A DNA stretch of 64,000 nucleotides from assembly GCA_050949055.1 (NCBI GenBank), contig JBMNFA010000007.1, positions 62,001-126,000 on the forward strand, given 5' to 3'. Position 1 is the stretch's first letter, and every line of letters begins with the position of its first letter. This document shows, piece by piece, positions 42,129 to 50,323 of this stretch. Both the position numbers and the translations under genes were made by a program. Origin of the DNA: JAEZJZ01 sp050949055 (GTDB lineage: Bacteria; Bacillota; UBA994; UBA5500). The notes under the pieces are model-generated. The model made no database searches. It was not told the DNA's origin and saw only the letters and a list, made by a program, of their open reading frames with translations.

Positions 42129-42770
42129 GTGTCAACCAAGAAAGAACACGCCCAAGAAGTAATGCGACGCTTAGCAGCCAGGTATCCACAGGCACACTGC
42201 GAACTGAGCTTCCGCACCCCTTGGCAGCTGCTGGTGGCCACCATGCTGGCCGCCCAGTCCACCGATCAACAGGTGAACAAGCTCACGGCCCCCCTATTCG
42301 CCCGTTACCCTACCCCCCAAGCCCTAGTCGAGCTCCCTCTTGAGGAACTGGAACAGCTGATCAAAGGTGTGGGGCTTTATCGTAACAAGGCCAAGAATAT
42401 CCTGGCCACCTGCCGCATTTTACTGGATGAGTACGGGGGAGAGGTGCCCGCCAGTTTGCAGGAACTGGTTAAGCTGCCGGGGGTGGGGCGAAAGACAGCC
42501 AATGTGGTGCTATCCAATGCCTTCGACATCCCTGCCTTCGCCGTGGACACCCATGTGTTGCGGGTCAGCCGCCGTTTGGGTCTGGCTGAGCAGACAACGC
42601 CGGATAAAGTGGAAGCAGAAGTGACTGAGCTGCTGCCGCCCGAGCAATGGAAAGACGCGCATCATTGGTTGATCTGGCATGGCCGCCGCACCTGCCATGC
42701 CCGCAAGCCGGCCTGCGACCGCTGTTCGTTGCAGGACATCTGCCCCGAGTCTGAAGGAGGAGAAGCATGA
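42129..42770 (+). CDS. nth: Endonuclease III
   Basis: This 213-aa bifunctional DNA glycosylase/AP lyase acts on oxidised pyrimidines. The helix-hairpin-helix LPGVGRKTANVVL carries the catalytic Lys, and the catalytic Asp is in AVDTHVLRVSRRLG. The C-terminal 4Fe-4S cluster is CHARKPACDRCSLQDIC. GTG 42129 is 6 nt after AAGGAGG and is preferred to the longer frame from 42078. The stop overlaps the RNase H start (ATGA). Confidence 0.96.
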   Translation: MSTKKEHAQEVMRRLAARYPQAHCELSFRTPWQLLVATMLAAQSTDQQVNKLTAPLFARYPTPQALVELPLEELEQLIKGVGLYRNKAKNILATCRILLDEYGGEVPASLQELVKLPGVGRKTANVVLSNAFDIPAFAVDTHVLRVSRRLGLAEQTTPDKVEAEVTELLPPEQWKDAHHWLIWHGRRTCHARKPACDRCSLQDICPESEGGEA

Positions 42771-44116
42771 ACAAACAGCCGATTATCATCTATACCGACG
42801 GTGCATGTTCCGGCAACCCCGGTCCCGGAGGCTACGGCGTGGTCATCCTGCAGGGAGCAGCCGTGCAGGAGCTCTCTGGTTGCGAGGATGAGACCACCAA
42901 CCAACGGATGGAGCTGCAGGCAGCCATTGCCGGGCTGCGGCATGTTCCAGAGGGCAGCCGGGTAATTCTACATAGTGACAGCGCCTATCTGGTGCGCGCC
43001 TTCCGTGAACGCTGGCTGAACAAGTGGCAGCGCAACGGCTGGCAGAACTCCAAGGGCGACGCCGTAGCCAACCAGGATTTGTGGCGGGAGCTGCTTGAGC
43101 TGGCTGCCACTCGCGAAGTGCAATGGGAGAAGGTGGCCGGGCATTCGGGCGATCGCTGGAACGAGCGCTGCGACGAACTGGCTCGGGCTGCAATTCTAGA
43201 TAAGGAGGTTAAACAGATGAAACAGGGCTGGCTGCTGGTACTGAACAAAGACGAGAACACGGTGATGTATATCGACGCTGCCACCGGCAAGATCGCCAAG
43301 ACGCTCCCGGTGGACAAGAACCCTCACGAGGTAGTGATCAGTCCTGACGGGTCTTTGGCCTACGTCACCAACTCCGGCGGCAACACCCTCTCGGTGCTGG
43401 ACAACCGCAACATGGAGGAGATCAAGCGCATTGGGCATCCCGATTTCCACTTCCCCCATGGGCTGGCCATCACCCGTGATGGACAGCGGTTGCTGCTGGC
43501 GTCCACCCGTTCGGGCAAGTTCTTCGTCTTTTCCTTGCCGGACCTAAGCGTCAAGCACGTTTTCACCACCGGTCAGGATTCGGTGCACATGGTCTCATTA
43601 ACCCCTGATGAGCATTTTGCTTACATAGCCAACATCCGCTCCAATACTGTCACCCGATTTGACATGCAGCGGGAACAGGTGCTGGAGCACATCCCTGTAG
43701 GTACAGGGCCGGAAGGTCTGGCCATTCATCCTAACGGCAGTGAACTATATGTTGCCAATCAGCACGACAACAATGTCTATGTGATGGACATGGTCGATCA
43801 CAGCGTCAAGCACACCATCAAGCTGGGCACGCTGCCCATTCGCCTGGTGTTCAGCCCGGACGGCCACTACGCCTTTGTCCCCAACCGCGAGTCGGGCGAC
43901 CTCTCGATCATCGACTGCAGCCGCCCCTGGGAGATCAAACGTATCCGGGTCGGCGTCTGGCCAGGTGGCGTAGTCTTCGATACTGCTGGCCAACGCGCCT
44001 TCGTGGCCAACAACAAGACCAACGATGTCTCCGTCATCGAGGTGGAGACGCTGAAAGAGACCGGCCGCTTCGACGCCGGCATTCACCCGGATGGCATCGC
44101 CTACTTCGAGCTCTAA
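42767..44116 (+). CDS. rnhA: RNase HI fused in frame to a seven-bladed-type beta-propeller
   Basis: The single open frame is 449 aa. Residues 1 to about 145 are a complete RNase HI: YTDGACSGNPGPGG, TNQRMELQAAI, LHSDSAYLVR and GHSGDRWNERCDELA hold all catalytic acids. The junction DKEVKQ is followed by MKQGWLLVLNKDEN at residue 151, which begins a YVTN-type beta-propeller of about 300 aa (SPDGSLAYVTNSGGN, HPNGSELYVANQHDN, VANNKTNDVSVIEVET repeats). The junction DNA contains AAGGAGG 8 nt before that internal ATG (43217), exactly like a normal gene start. The propeller is therefore probably also translated alone. RNase HI removes RNA from RNA-DNA hybrids; the propeller function is unknown and has no signal peptide. 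Confidence 0.9.
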   Translation: MNKQPIIIYTDGACSGNPGPGGYGVVILQGAAVQELSGCEDETTNQRMELQAAIAGLRHVPEGSRVILHSDSAYLVRAFRERWLNKWQRNGWQNSKGDAVANQDLWRELLELAATREVQWEKVAGHSGDRWNERCDELARAAILDKEVKQMKQGWLLVLNKDENTVMYIDAATGKIAKTLPVDKNPHEVVISPDGSLAYVTNSGGNTLSVLDNRNMEEIKRIGHPDFHFPHGLAITRDGQRLLLASTRSGKFFVFSLPDLSVKHVFTTGQDSVHMVSLTPDEHFAYIANIRSNTVTRFDMQREQVLEHIPVGTGPEGLAIHPNGSELYVANQHDNNVYVMDMVDHSVKHTIKLGTLPIRLVFSPDGHYAFVPNRESGDLSIIDCSRPWEIKRIRVGVWPGGVVFDTAGQRAFVANNKTNDVSVIEVETLKETGRFDAGIHPDGIAYFEL

Positions 44117-44119
44117 AGC

Positions 44120-44153
44120 GACACGTGGGGACAGTCCCCACGTGTCTTTTTTT
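44120..44153 (+). terminator. Dispersed palindrome copy 4, used as terminator
   Basis: GACACGTGGGGAC (44120-44132), a central A, and GTCCCCACGTGTC (44134-44146) are perfect 13-bp arms, followed by seven T. It starts 4 nt after the RNase H/propeller stop. This is the only copy in the window with a strong T-run directly after it. Confidence 0.88.
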
Positions 44154-44164
44154 GCGATCTGCTG

Positions 44165-44195
44165 TTGACATTAACGTAACGTTAACCTGTAAGCT
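44165..44195 (+). promoter_or_regulatory. MerR-type promoter with operator in the spacer
   Basis: TTGACA (44165-44170) and TAAGCT (44190-44195) are 19 bp apart, the long spacing typical of MerR-controlled promoters. In the spacer is a perfect palindrome, TTAACGT (44171-44177), A, ACGTTAA (44179-44185). It directly precedes a MerR gene, implying autoregulation. Confidence 0.75.
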
Positions 44196-44217
44196 AATGG
44201 TGCAAGGAGTTGAGGTC

Positions 44218-44982
44218 ATGGAGTACACAGTGAAGCGGTTGGCCAGGTTAGCGGGGGTCAGCACCCGTACTTTGCGGTATTATGACGAAATTGGCTTGCT
44301 CAGGCCGGCGCGAATCAACTCGTCCGGGTACCGCATCTACGGCCAGGCTGAAGTCAATCGCCTGCAGCAAATCCTGTTTTACCGGGAGCTGGGGGTCGGT
44401 CTGGATCGCATCAAGGAGATCATCACCCAGCCCGGCTTTGATCACGTTGCGGCATTGCGCCAGCACCGCGAGCAACTCCTTGCCGAGCAGGCCCGCTTGA
44501 GTCTGCTGATCGAGAACGTGGAGAAGACCTTGGCTCACATTGAAGGGGGAAGTGCGATGAGCGACAAAGAGAAGTTTGCCGGGTTCAAGCAGAAGCTAGT
44601 TGAGGACAACGAGAAGAAGTATGGCCGGGAAGTGAGGGAACGGTGGGGAGACAAAGCTGCAGATGAGAGCAATCGGGCCCTGATGAACATGACGGAGGAG
44701 CAGTATGCCCAGCTGCAGCAACTAAGCGAGACGCTGATGCAGACCTTAAAGGAGGCGTTTGCCACCGGGGATCCGGCCGGCGACCTGGCGCAGAAGGCAG
44801 CAGATCTACACCGTCAATGGCTCTGCTTCATGTGGAATGGCAAATACAGCAAAGAGGCGCACGCAGGGCTGGCCCGGATGTATGTGGAGGATGAGCGCTT
44901 CACAGCCTACTACGATAGCGAGCAGCCAGGTTTGACCGCCTTCCTGCGGGACGCTGTTCTGGCCTACACTGGGATGCAATGA
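44218..44982 (+). CDS. MerR family regulator with TipAS-like effector domain
   Basis: The 254-aa protein has an N-terminal MerR helix-turn-helix (YTVKRLARLAGVSTRTLRYYDEIGLLRP) and a coiled-coil dimerisation helix. A TipAS-like C-terminal domain follows (DAxRxxGDKAADESNRALMNMTEEQY; HRQWLCFMWNGKYSKEAHAGLARMYVED; a final FLRDAVLAY). TipA/Mta-type regulators respond to antibiotics or drugs and activate efflux genes. The MATE pump just downstream is a likely target. AAGGAG precedes the ATG by 8 nt. Its stop TGA begins another palindrome copy. Confidence 0.92.
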   Translation: MEYTVKRLARLAGVSTRTLRYYDEIGLLRPARINSSGYRIYGQAEVNRLQQILFYRELGVGLDRIKEIITQPGFDHVAALRQHREQLLAEQARLSLLIENVEKTLAHIEGGSAMSDKEKFAGFKQKLVEDNEKKYGREVRERWGDKAADESNRALMNMTEEQYAQLQQLSETLMQTLKEAFATGDPAGDLAQKAADLHRQWLCFMWNGKYSKEAHAGLARMYVEDERFTAYYDSEQPGLTAFLRDAVLAYTGMQ

Positions 44983-45008
44983 CACGAAGGGACAGTGCCC
45001 CCGTGTCA
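44980..45008. repeat. Dispersed palindrome family, copy 5 (TGACACG arms)
   Basis: TGACACG (44980-44986) and CGTGTCA (45002-45008) flank AAGGGACAGTGCCCC. The first triplet is the stop codon of the MerR gene. Confidence 0.8.
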
Positions 45009-45059
45009 CTTTCTAAAGCACCTCAGCTAATGGATACAATCGATTGATCAAGAAGGGTT

Positions 45060-45089
45060 CCTGCGGGTCTCCCCGCAGGCCTTTTCTTT
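45060..45089 (+). terminator. Rho-independent terminator of the MerR gene
   Basis: CCTGCGGG (45060-45067), loop TCTC, CCCGCAGG (45072-45079), followed by CCTTTTCTTT. Confidence 0.88.
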
Positions 45090-45161
45090 AGTGGCGACAT
45101 GGATACCATTCCGTGATAAGATGACTGTTGAGTTGAATGGACAGTCGAGGTGACAGATCAG

Positions 45162-46598
45162 GTGGGTTATCTAGCCAAGTTCCGCGATATGTTTTCTCCC
45201 CGGGATATGTCGGTGGGCGTTCCATGGAAGCGGATTGCCGAGTTTGCCTTTCCGATGTTAGTGGGCAACTTTGTTCAGCAGATGTACAACACCGTGGACG
45301 CCATCGTAGTGGGCCGGAGCAAATGGGGCTATACAGCGCTGGCCTCCGTGGGCAACGCCGGGCCTGTGCTCAATTTCTTGTTGGCGCTGTTTGTCGGTGT
45401 GGCCACCGGTGCGGGTATTCTCGTGGCCCAGTATTACGGCGGGCGGAAGAGAGATGAGTTGGGGATAACCATCGGCAATTGCATTTCTATTACGGCCCTT
45501 ACCTCCCTGGTGATCATGATCGTCGGTCCACTGATCACCGGCCCGCTGCTTCGGGCGGTCGGCACCCTGCCCGAGGTGTACGCTGGTTCCCGCGCCTACT
45601 TGAACATCTTCTTCCTCGGCATAGGCGGATTCTTGTTCTACAACGTCTTTGCTGGCATCTTGCGCGGCCTGGGCGACTCCTTCTCTGCGCTGGGGTTCCT
45701 GTTGATTTGCTCCCTGCTGAATATAATCGGCGACTTGCTGCTCGTGGACAGCATGGGTGTAGCCGGCGTAGCGTTGGCGACAGTGATAGCGCAAGGCATT
45801 TCCGCTGTACTTTGCCTGCTCAAGCTGCGGCAGCTCAAGCACCTGTTCACACTCTCGCGACAGAACCTGAGGCTGAACAAGGACGTGGTGCTGAAGGTGG
45901 TGCGCCTCGGTATCCCATCGGGCCTCACGCAAGCCATGTTTTCCTGCGCCATGATGGCGGTGCAAGCGCTGATCAACAGCTTCGGTGACGCTATGTTTGT
46001 CGCCTGCAATGTGATGGTCATGCGAGTGGATGGATACGCCATGTTGCCCAACTTCAGTTTCGGCCAGGCGATGAGCACCTTCGCTGGGCAAAACGTGGGC
46101 GCCCGCAAGCTGGACAGGTTGCGGATAGGTACCAAGCAAGGCTTGATCATGTCTGTGGGGACGGCACTGGTAATGACGCCGCTGGTGCTGCTGCTTGGAC
46201 CAGCAATAATGGGATTATTCACCCCAGGCAACACGGAATTGATCAACCTGGCCATGAGCATGATGTATATCCTCGCCGCCGGTTATGTGGCTGTGAGTGT
46301 CACCCAGTGCCTGTCGGGAGTGATGCGAGGGGCAGGTGACACTGTGACCCCGATGTGGATCAGCTTTGGCGCCACCATCGGCCTGCGGGTGCCATTGGCC
46401 TATCTGCTGGTGGCTGCCGCCAGAAAGGCTGGTGCCGCTGTGCTGACGCAAGAGAAGATGGTCTTTGTGGCGCTGCTGGTCAGTTGGACGGCTGGTATGT
46501 TGATTTCCACCATCGCCTATAGATCGGGTATCTGGAAGAGGAAACAGGTCAACCGGATTGCAGCCGAGTTGGCTGCCGAGGCCAAGGAGGCCGTTTGA
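45162..46598 (+). CDS. MATE family efflux transporter
   Basis: This integral membrane protein of about 478 aa has twelve hydrophobic segments. MATE features include FAFPMLVGNFVQQMYNTVDAIVVGR at the start, the internal repeat NFSFGQAMSTFAGQNVGARK in the second half, and FNGVLRGLGD-like FAGILRGLGDSFSALG. These pumps expel cationic drugs in exchange for Na+ or H+. The start is GTG 45162 (GAGGTGA 8 nt upstream) or GTG 45150. It is probably controlled by the adjacent MerR/TipA-type regulator (inference). Its stop TGA starts a degenerate palindrome. Confidence 0.92.
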   Translation: MGYLAKFRDMFSPRDMSVGVPWKRIAEFAFPMLVGNFVQQMYNTVDAIVVGRSKWGYTALASVGNAGPVLNFLLALFVGVATGAGILVAQYYGGRKRDELGITIGNCISITALTSLVIMIVGPLITGPLLRAVGTLPEVYAGSRAYLNIFFLGIGGFLFYNVFAGILRGLGDSFSALGFLLICSLLNIIGDLLLVDSMGVAGVALATVIAQGISAVLCLLKLRQLKHLFTLSRQNLRLNKDVVLKVVRLGIPSGLTQAMFSCAMMAVQALINSFGDAMFVACNVMVMRVDGYAMLPNFSFGQAMSTFAGQNVGARKLDRLRIGTKQGLIMSVGTALVMTPLVLLLGPAIMGLFTPGNTELINLAMSMMYILAAGYVAVSVTQCLSGVMRGAGDTVTPMWISFGATIGLRVPLAYLLVAAARKAGAAVLTQEKMVFVALLVSWTAGMLISTIAYRSGIWKRKQVNRIAAELAAEAKEAV

Positions 46599-46621
46599 CA
46601 CCCGGGGACTGCCAGCTGTCG
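46596..46621. repeat. Dispersed palindrome family, copy 6 (decayed)
   Basis: It starts TGACACCCGGGGACTG, matching the left half of the family, but the right half (CCAGCTGTCGG) no longer pairs well. The TGA is the stop of the MATE gene. Confidence 0.5.
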
Positions 46622-46765
46622 GACGGGAACACGTTTTGCCGAGCGGTGACCAGGTGGAGATTATCCAGGATCTACGGCGGTTTTTCCTGCAGGTCGGGAA
46701 GGTGATTTCGATTCGCCTTCAGAAATAAGCATACGTAGTCAGATGATCTAAAGGAGGTGCCATTA

Positions 46766-48013
46766 ATGGAGTACAGTGTATCAGAGAAGATCACCCAGAC
46801 CTACCAGAAGCTAAAGCAGCTGGAGGCAGTGCAGCGTGGCATCGAGTTCATCCAGCAGGACGAGCAGAACACATTGGAGGACCAGCTGGAATTGGTGGTT
46901 ATCGAGGCTCCCACTTTCCAGGAAGGTAATCGGGCAAAGGCGTTTGCCGAAAAGCTGGCAGCGCTGGGTCTGGAGGAGGTGCAGGTGGATCGGCACGGCA
47001 ATGCCTTCGGAATCAGGCGTGGCAAGGGTAACACAGGGAAGGCGATCGTCATTGAAGGCCATTTGGATACCGTTTTCCCCTTGGGCACGGTGACCGGCAA
47101 GCCGCAGCCGCAGGACGGCATCTACCATTGCCCTGGCATGGCCGACGACACCCGGGGGCTGGCAGCGGTGCTGTCTGTATTGCGTGCTTTTAGCCACAGC
47201 CAGATAGAGACCCATTATGACATCATCTTCATGGGCACCGCCCGCGAAGAAGGTATGGGCGGCTTTGGCGGGATGAAGGGCTTCCTGGATGATCACGACA
47301 ACATCGTCGGTTCCATCAACATTGACGGTTCTAGCATCGATACCATCACCTATCAGGCCACCGGCATGAAGACGTTCGCCGTCAACTTCTACGGCATCGG
47401 CGGCCACGCCTACGGCGCTTTTGCCAAGGTGGCTAATCCGCTGCATGCTGCGGCCCGGGCCGTGGCCAAGATCGCCGACGTACAAGTGCCAGCTACCCCC
47501 AAGACTACCTATGCCGTCAGCAACTTCCACGCTGGCAATGATGCTGGGGTGCACGCCATTGTGCCGCAGGCCACCATCAAGATGAACATGCGCTCCGATT
47601 GTCAAGTGGAGCTGGACATTATGTATGGGAAGGTGCTGGAGTGCATCAAACAGGCTTGCGCCGAGGAAACCGCCCGCTGGGGCATGGACACCATCACCTA
47701 TGACATCACTACCTACGTTGATGTTAAAGCTGGGACCCAGCCCGTAGATGCTCCTATTGTGCAAACCATCTACACCCTGATCAAGGACACCGGTGTGGAA
47801 CCCACCTTTGGCAGCGGCGGCAACACCAATGCCAATCCTCCCATCGCCGCTGGCATCCCCGCCGTCTGCATCGGTGGCGGCGGCAAGGCAGGCATGGTGC
47901 ATACCACCAAGGAGTGGTGGGATCCCACAGATGCCTACAAGGGACCGCAGTTGATCTTCTACTTCGCCAACTTGCTGGCCGGCATTGAGGGCGTCAGCGA
48001 GTCGGTACTCTAG
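46766..48013 (+). CDS. M20 family metallopeptidase
   Basis: This 415-aa zinc-dependent peptidase has the metal-binding motifs VIEGHLDTVFPLG (His, Asp), CPGMADDTRGLAA (bridging Asp), GTAREEGMGGFGG (catalytic Glu-Glu) and the final VHTTKEWWDP. The dimerisation lid domain lies in the middle (MKTFAVNFYGIGGHAYGAF). It is related to dipeptidases and tripeptidase T-like enzymes; the precise substrate is unclear. ATG 46766 is 6 nt after AAAGGAGGTG. It is monocistronic and ends at a clear terminator. Confidence 0.9.
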   Translation: MEYSVSEKITQTYQKLKQLEAVQRGIEFIQQDEQNTLEDQLELVVIEAPTFQEGNRAKAFAEKLAALGLEEVQVDRHGNAFGIRRGKGNTGKAIVIEGHLDTVFPLGTVTGKPQPQDGIYHCPGMADDTRGLAAVLSVLRAFSHSQIETHYDIIFMGTAREEGMGGFGGMKGFLDDHDNIVGSINIDGSSIDTITYQATGMKTFAVNFYGIGGHAYGAFAKVANPLHAAARAVAKIADVQVPATPKTTYAVSNFHAGNDAGVHAIVPQATIKMNMRSDCQVELDIMYGKVLECIKQACAEETARWGMDTITYDITTYVDVKAGTQPVDAPIVQTIYTLIKDTGVEPTFGSGGNTNANPPIAAGIPAVCIGGGGKAGMVHTTKEWWDPTDAYKGPQLIFYFANLLAGIEGVSESVL

Positions 48014-48032
48014 TTTAGGATTCCAGTAGCAG

Positions 48033-48064
48033 AACAAGCCAGCGCCGACGCGCTGGCTTGTTGG
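48033..48064 (+). terminator. Terminator after the M20 peptidase gene
   Basis: AACAAGCCAGCG (48033-48044) pairs perfectly with CGCTGGCTTGTT (48051-48062), followed by GGTTAGCC; the T-run is short. Confidence 0.7.
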
Positions 48065-48104
48065 TTAGCCGTTATTAGGGTATATCCGTTGGGTGGTGAC
48101 AGCA

Positions 48105-49349
48105 ATGAGCAGGCGAAAACAGTGGCAGCGGCGGATCTTTCTATTATGTTGGGCAGCTTACGCCTTGGCTTATTTTTGTCGGATGAACCTGGCTGTAGCT
48201 TTGCCCGCTATCGGACGAGAAATTGGGGCAAACAGGGCTACCCTCGGCATCATCGGGAGCAGCTTTTTCTGGTCATATGCCATTGGACAACTGGTCAACG
48301 GCTATTTAGGGGATCGGTTCAGCAGCCGCTGGTTCATCGGATTGGGGCTGTTGGCGTCAGCGTTAATCAATCTCAGCTTCGGCTTTGCGCGGAGCATATC
48401 CTTGATGGCACTGCTTTGGGGAATGAACGGTTTCTTCCAGTCAATGCTTTGGGGTCCCATCATGAAGACCTTATCGGTCTGGCTGCCAGATAAACCAGCA
48501 ACTCGCACTGCGGTTCAGATTACCACCAGCACCATTGCCGGCTACTACTTGGCATGGGGGCTTTCCGGCTACCTAGTATCCCGGTTTAGTTGGGCCTGGG
48601 CCTTCTGGGTGCCGGCGGGCGTGGTCCTTGCCTTTGGGTTTTGCTGGCTGCTCCTGGTGCGGGATACGCCTGCCAGCGCAAGCGTGGAGATGCCGGCGAT
48701 GATAGAGCACGAACAGCACCGGGTTCAAGCCGTCTCCGCTCCCCGGGGCTCGTTGGCCCAGGTTGCCGCCCAGACCGGCTTGTGGCTATTGGCCTTGGTC
48801 TGCCTGGCCCAAGGAATTATCAAAGAGGGGATCAACCTTTGGGGTCCGACCATGCTGGCGGAGATCTCTGGTCCGGCGACAGCTTCCACTGTCTTGTCCA
48901 GCCTGCTCATCCCCACCATGAACCTGGCGGGTATCTTCCTGTCCGGCGCGGTTGCTCAGGTGTTTCGCGGCCAGGAGCGGCCAGCCGTCGCCAGCCTGTT
49001 GCTGGCCTGTTCCCTGGGTGCGGCGGCCCTCGCCTTCGCGCCTAGCAGCCTGTTGCTCAGCGCCCTGCTTTTGGGAGCAGTATCTTGCTTCGTTTATGGA
49101 GCGAACACCTTGCTGTTGACGGTGATTCCATTGCAGTATCGGCGCTACGGGCTAACCTCCACTGTCGCGGGCGGGCTAGATGCAGCCGCTTACTTGGGTG
49201 CTGCCGCGTCCGGGGTGCTGAACGGTTGGCTGGCGGATGGTGGAGGCTGGGGGCGCGCCGTTCTCAGCTGGAGTGCTGTCGGTCTGGCGGCGGCGCTACT
49301 GTTGTGGTGCCATCAACGGCAGGCAGAGGCAGGAACGAATCCTGATTGA
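48105..49349 (+). CDS. MFS transporter of the organophosphate/glycerol-phosphate-like type
   Basis: This 414-aa membrane protein has 12 TM segments. The start LCWAAYALAYFCRMNLAVALP and IGSSFFWSYAIGQLVNGYLGDRFSSRW resemble UhpC/GlpT-type (OPA) transporters, which import sugar phosphates or glycerol-3-phosphate in exchange for phosphate. The substrate cannot be decided. ATG 48105 follows GGTGGTGA at 5 nt; the frame extends to GTG 48093. A broken kinase gene follows. Confidence 0.82.
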   Translation: MSRRKQWQRRIFLLCWAAYALAYFCRMNLAVALPAIGREIGANRATLGIIGSSFFWSYAIGQLVNGYLGDRFSSRWFIGLGLLASALINLSFGFARSISLMALLWGMNGFFQSMLWGPIMKTLSVWLPDKPATRTAVQITTSTIAGYYLAWGLSGYLVSRFSWAWAFWVPAGVVLAFGFCWLLLVRDTPASASVEMPAMIEHEQHRVQAVSAPRGSLAQVAAQTGLWLLALVCLAQGIIKEGINLWGPTMLAEISGPATASTVLSSLLIPTMNLAGIFLSGAVAQVFRGQERPAVASLLLACSLGAAALAFAPSSLLLSALLLGAVSCFVYGANTLLLTVIPLQYRRYGLTSTVAGGLDAAAYLGAAASGVLNGWLADGGGWGRAVLSWSAVGLAAALLLWCHQRQAEAGTNPD

Positions 49350-49407
49350 TGCCTTATTGGCCGCGAGCGTTTGGCTTGTTCATGGGCACGAGGAAGGTGA
49401 TTGTCGG

Positions 49408-49680
49408 ATGTCACGGGCAAACACCCCCGCTATCTTCATTGTCACTGGCATCATGGCTACTGGTAAATCGACCGTAGCCGAGCTGCTGACCAGGCAGTTT
49501 AGCAGAGGCGTTCATCTGCGGGGAGATGTCTTTCGGTGCGTGATCGATACCGGTCGCGAGGAGATGCTGCCGCAGGCTACTGCTGAGGCAGAAAGAACCA
49601 GTAGATGCCCGCCAGGCAAGCCTGCCATCCGAGGACGCAACGCCCCTCGAGACGGGCACCTGTTTAGAACTGACAAGTAG
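49408..49680 (+). pseudogene. Remnant of a P-loop kinase-like gene
   Basis: The first about 55 residues read like an AAA/kinase N-terminus: AIFIVTGIMATGKSTVAELL (Walker A) and LRGDVFRCVIDTGREEMLP. The rest (AERTSRCPPGKP...) is not protein-like. In another frame the DNA near 49640-49675 (LETGTCLELT) resembles the C-terminal TSELT region of such kinases, which suggests an internal deletion with frameshift. AGGAAGGTGA precedes the ATG. Intact relatives have about 170-180 aa. Confidence 0.6.
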
Positions 49681-49740
49681 GTGCTGGGTGTGGTAATATT
49701 AGACAATGGTTTGCGGCAAGTCTTACGGGGAGGGGTCTGC

Positions 49741-50244
49741 TTGGAAATACAAATTATCCCGGTTTCCGTTGGTGAAAAGGAGATACTCAAGAATCTCCTG
49801 GAAAAGTATGACTATGAGTTCTCACAGTATGATCACCGGGATGTCAACGCCTTGGGGCTTTACGGCTATGATTATCTCGACCATTATTGGGTAGAGGAGA
49901 AGCGTTGGCCTTTCTTTATCAAGGTGGACGGCAAGCTAGCCGGGTTTGTGATGGTGAACGATTACCCTGAAGTAGTCCGGGACACAGACTACACTTTGGC
50001 CGAGTTCTTTGTCATGCATAAGTATCGCCGCATGGGTGTGGGCCGAAGGGCTGCTTATCATGTCTTTGATCTGTTCAAGGGCAAGTGGCAGCTGAAACGG
50101 CACCCCAAGAATACATCTTCTGTGCATTTCTGGAACACTGTGATCGCTGATTACACTCATGGGCAGTACACGTTGATTACAGCCCATCCAGAGGCGGCAT
50201 ATGACGATGGTACATTAGGCGACGTGCTGATCTTCAATACGTAG
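49741..50244 (+). CDS. GNAT family N-acetyltransferase
   Basis: The 167-aa acetyltransferase fold shows YTLAEFFVMHKYRRMGVGRRAAYHVFD, containing the acetyl-CoA-binding RRxGxG loop. A C-terminal HPKNTSSVHFWNTVI follows. TTG 49741 is chosen because GGGGAGGGG lies about 5 nt upstream; the frame runs on to 49681 without a site. Substrate unknown. Confidence 0.85.
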   Translation: MEIQIIPVSVGEKEILKNLLEKYDYEFSQYDHRDVNALGLYGYDYLDHYWVEEKRWPFFIKVDGKLAGFVMVNDYPEVVRDTDYTLAEFFVMHKYRRMGVGRRAAYHVFDLFKGKWQLKRHPKNTSSVHFWNTVIADYTHGQYTLITAHPEAAYDDGTLGDVLIFNT

Positions 50245-50323
50245 TGTGCCGGAAGTAGCCTGATTAAGGTCGCCGGAACTGGCGACGCCGAGAGTGCTAC
50301 GAGGCGGTCTCAACCTGCACCCC

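Noticed and set aside
46599..46729. Short open frame ending GKVISIRLQK after the MATE gene
   Set aside because: It has no start with a ribosome-binding site and no recognisable family; it may be a gene remnant but cannot be supported.
46811..48037. Minus-strand open frame of 408 codons over the M20 peptidase gene
   Set aside because: Shadow of the peptidase gene; the plus strand has all M20 motifs and a strong ribosome-binding site.
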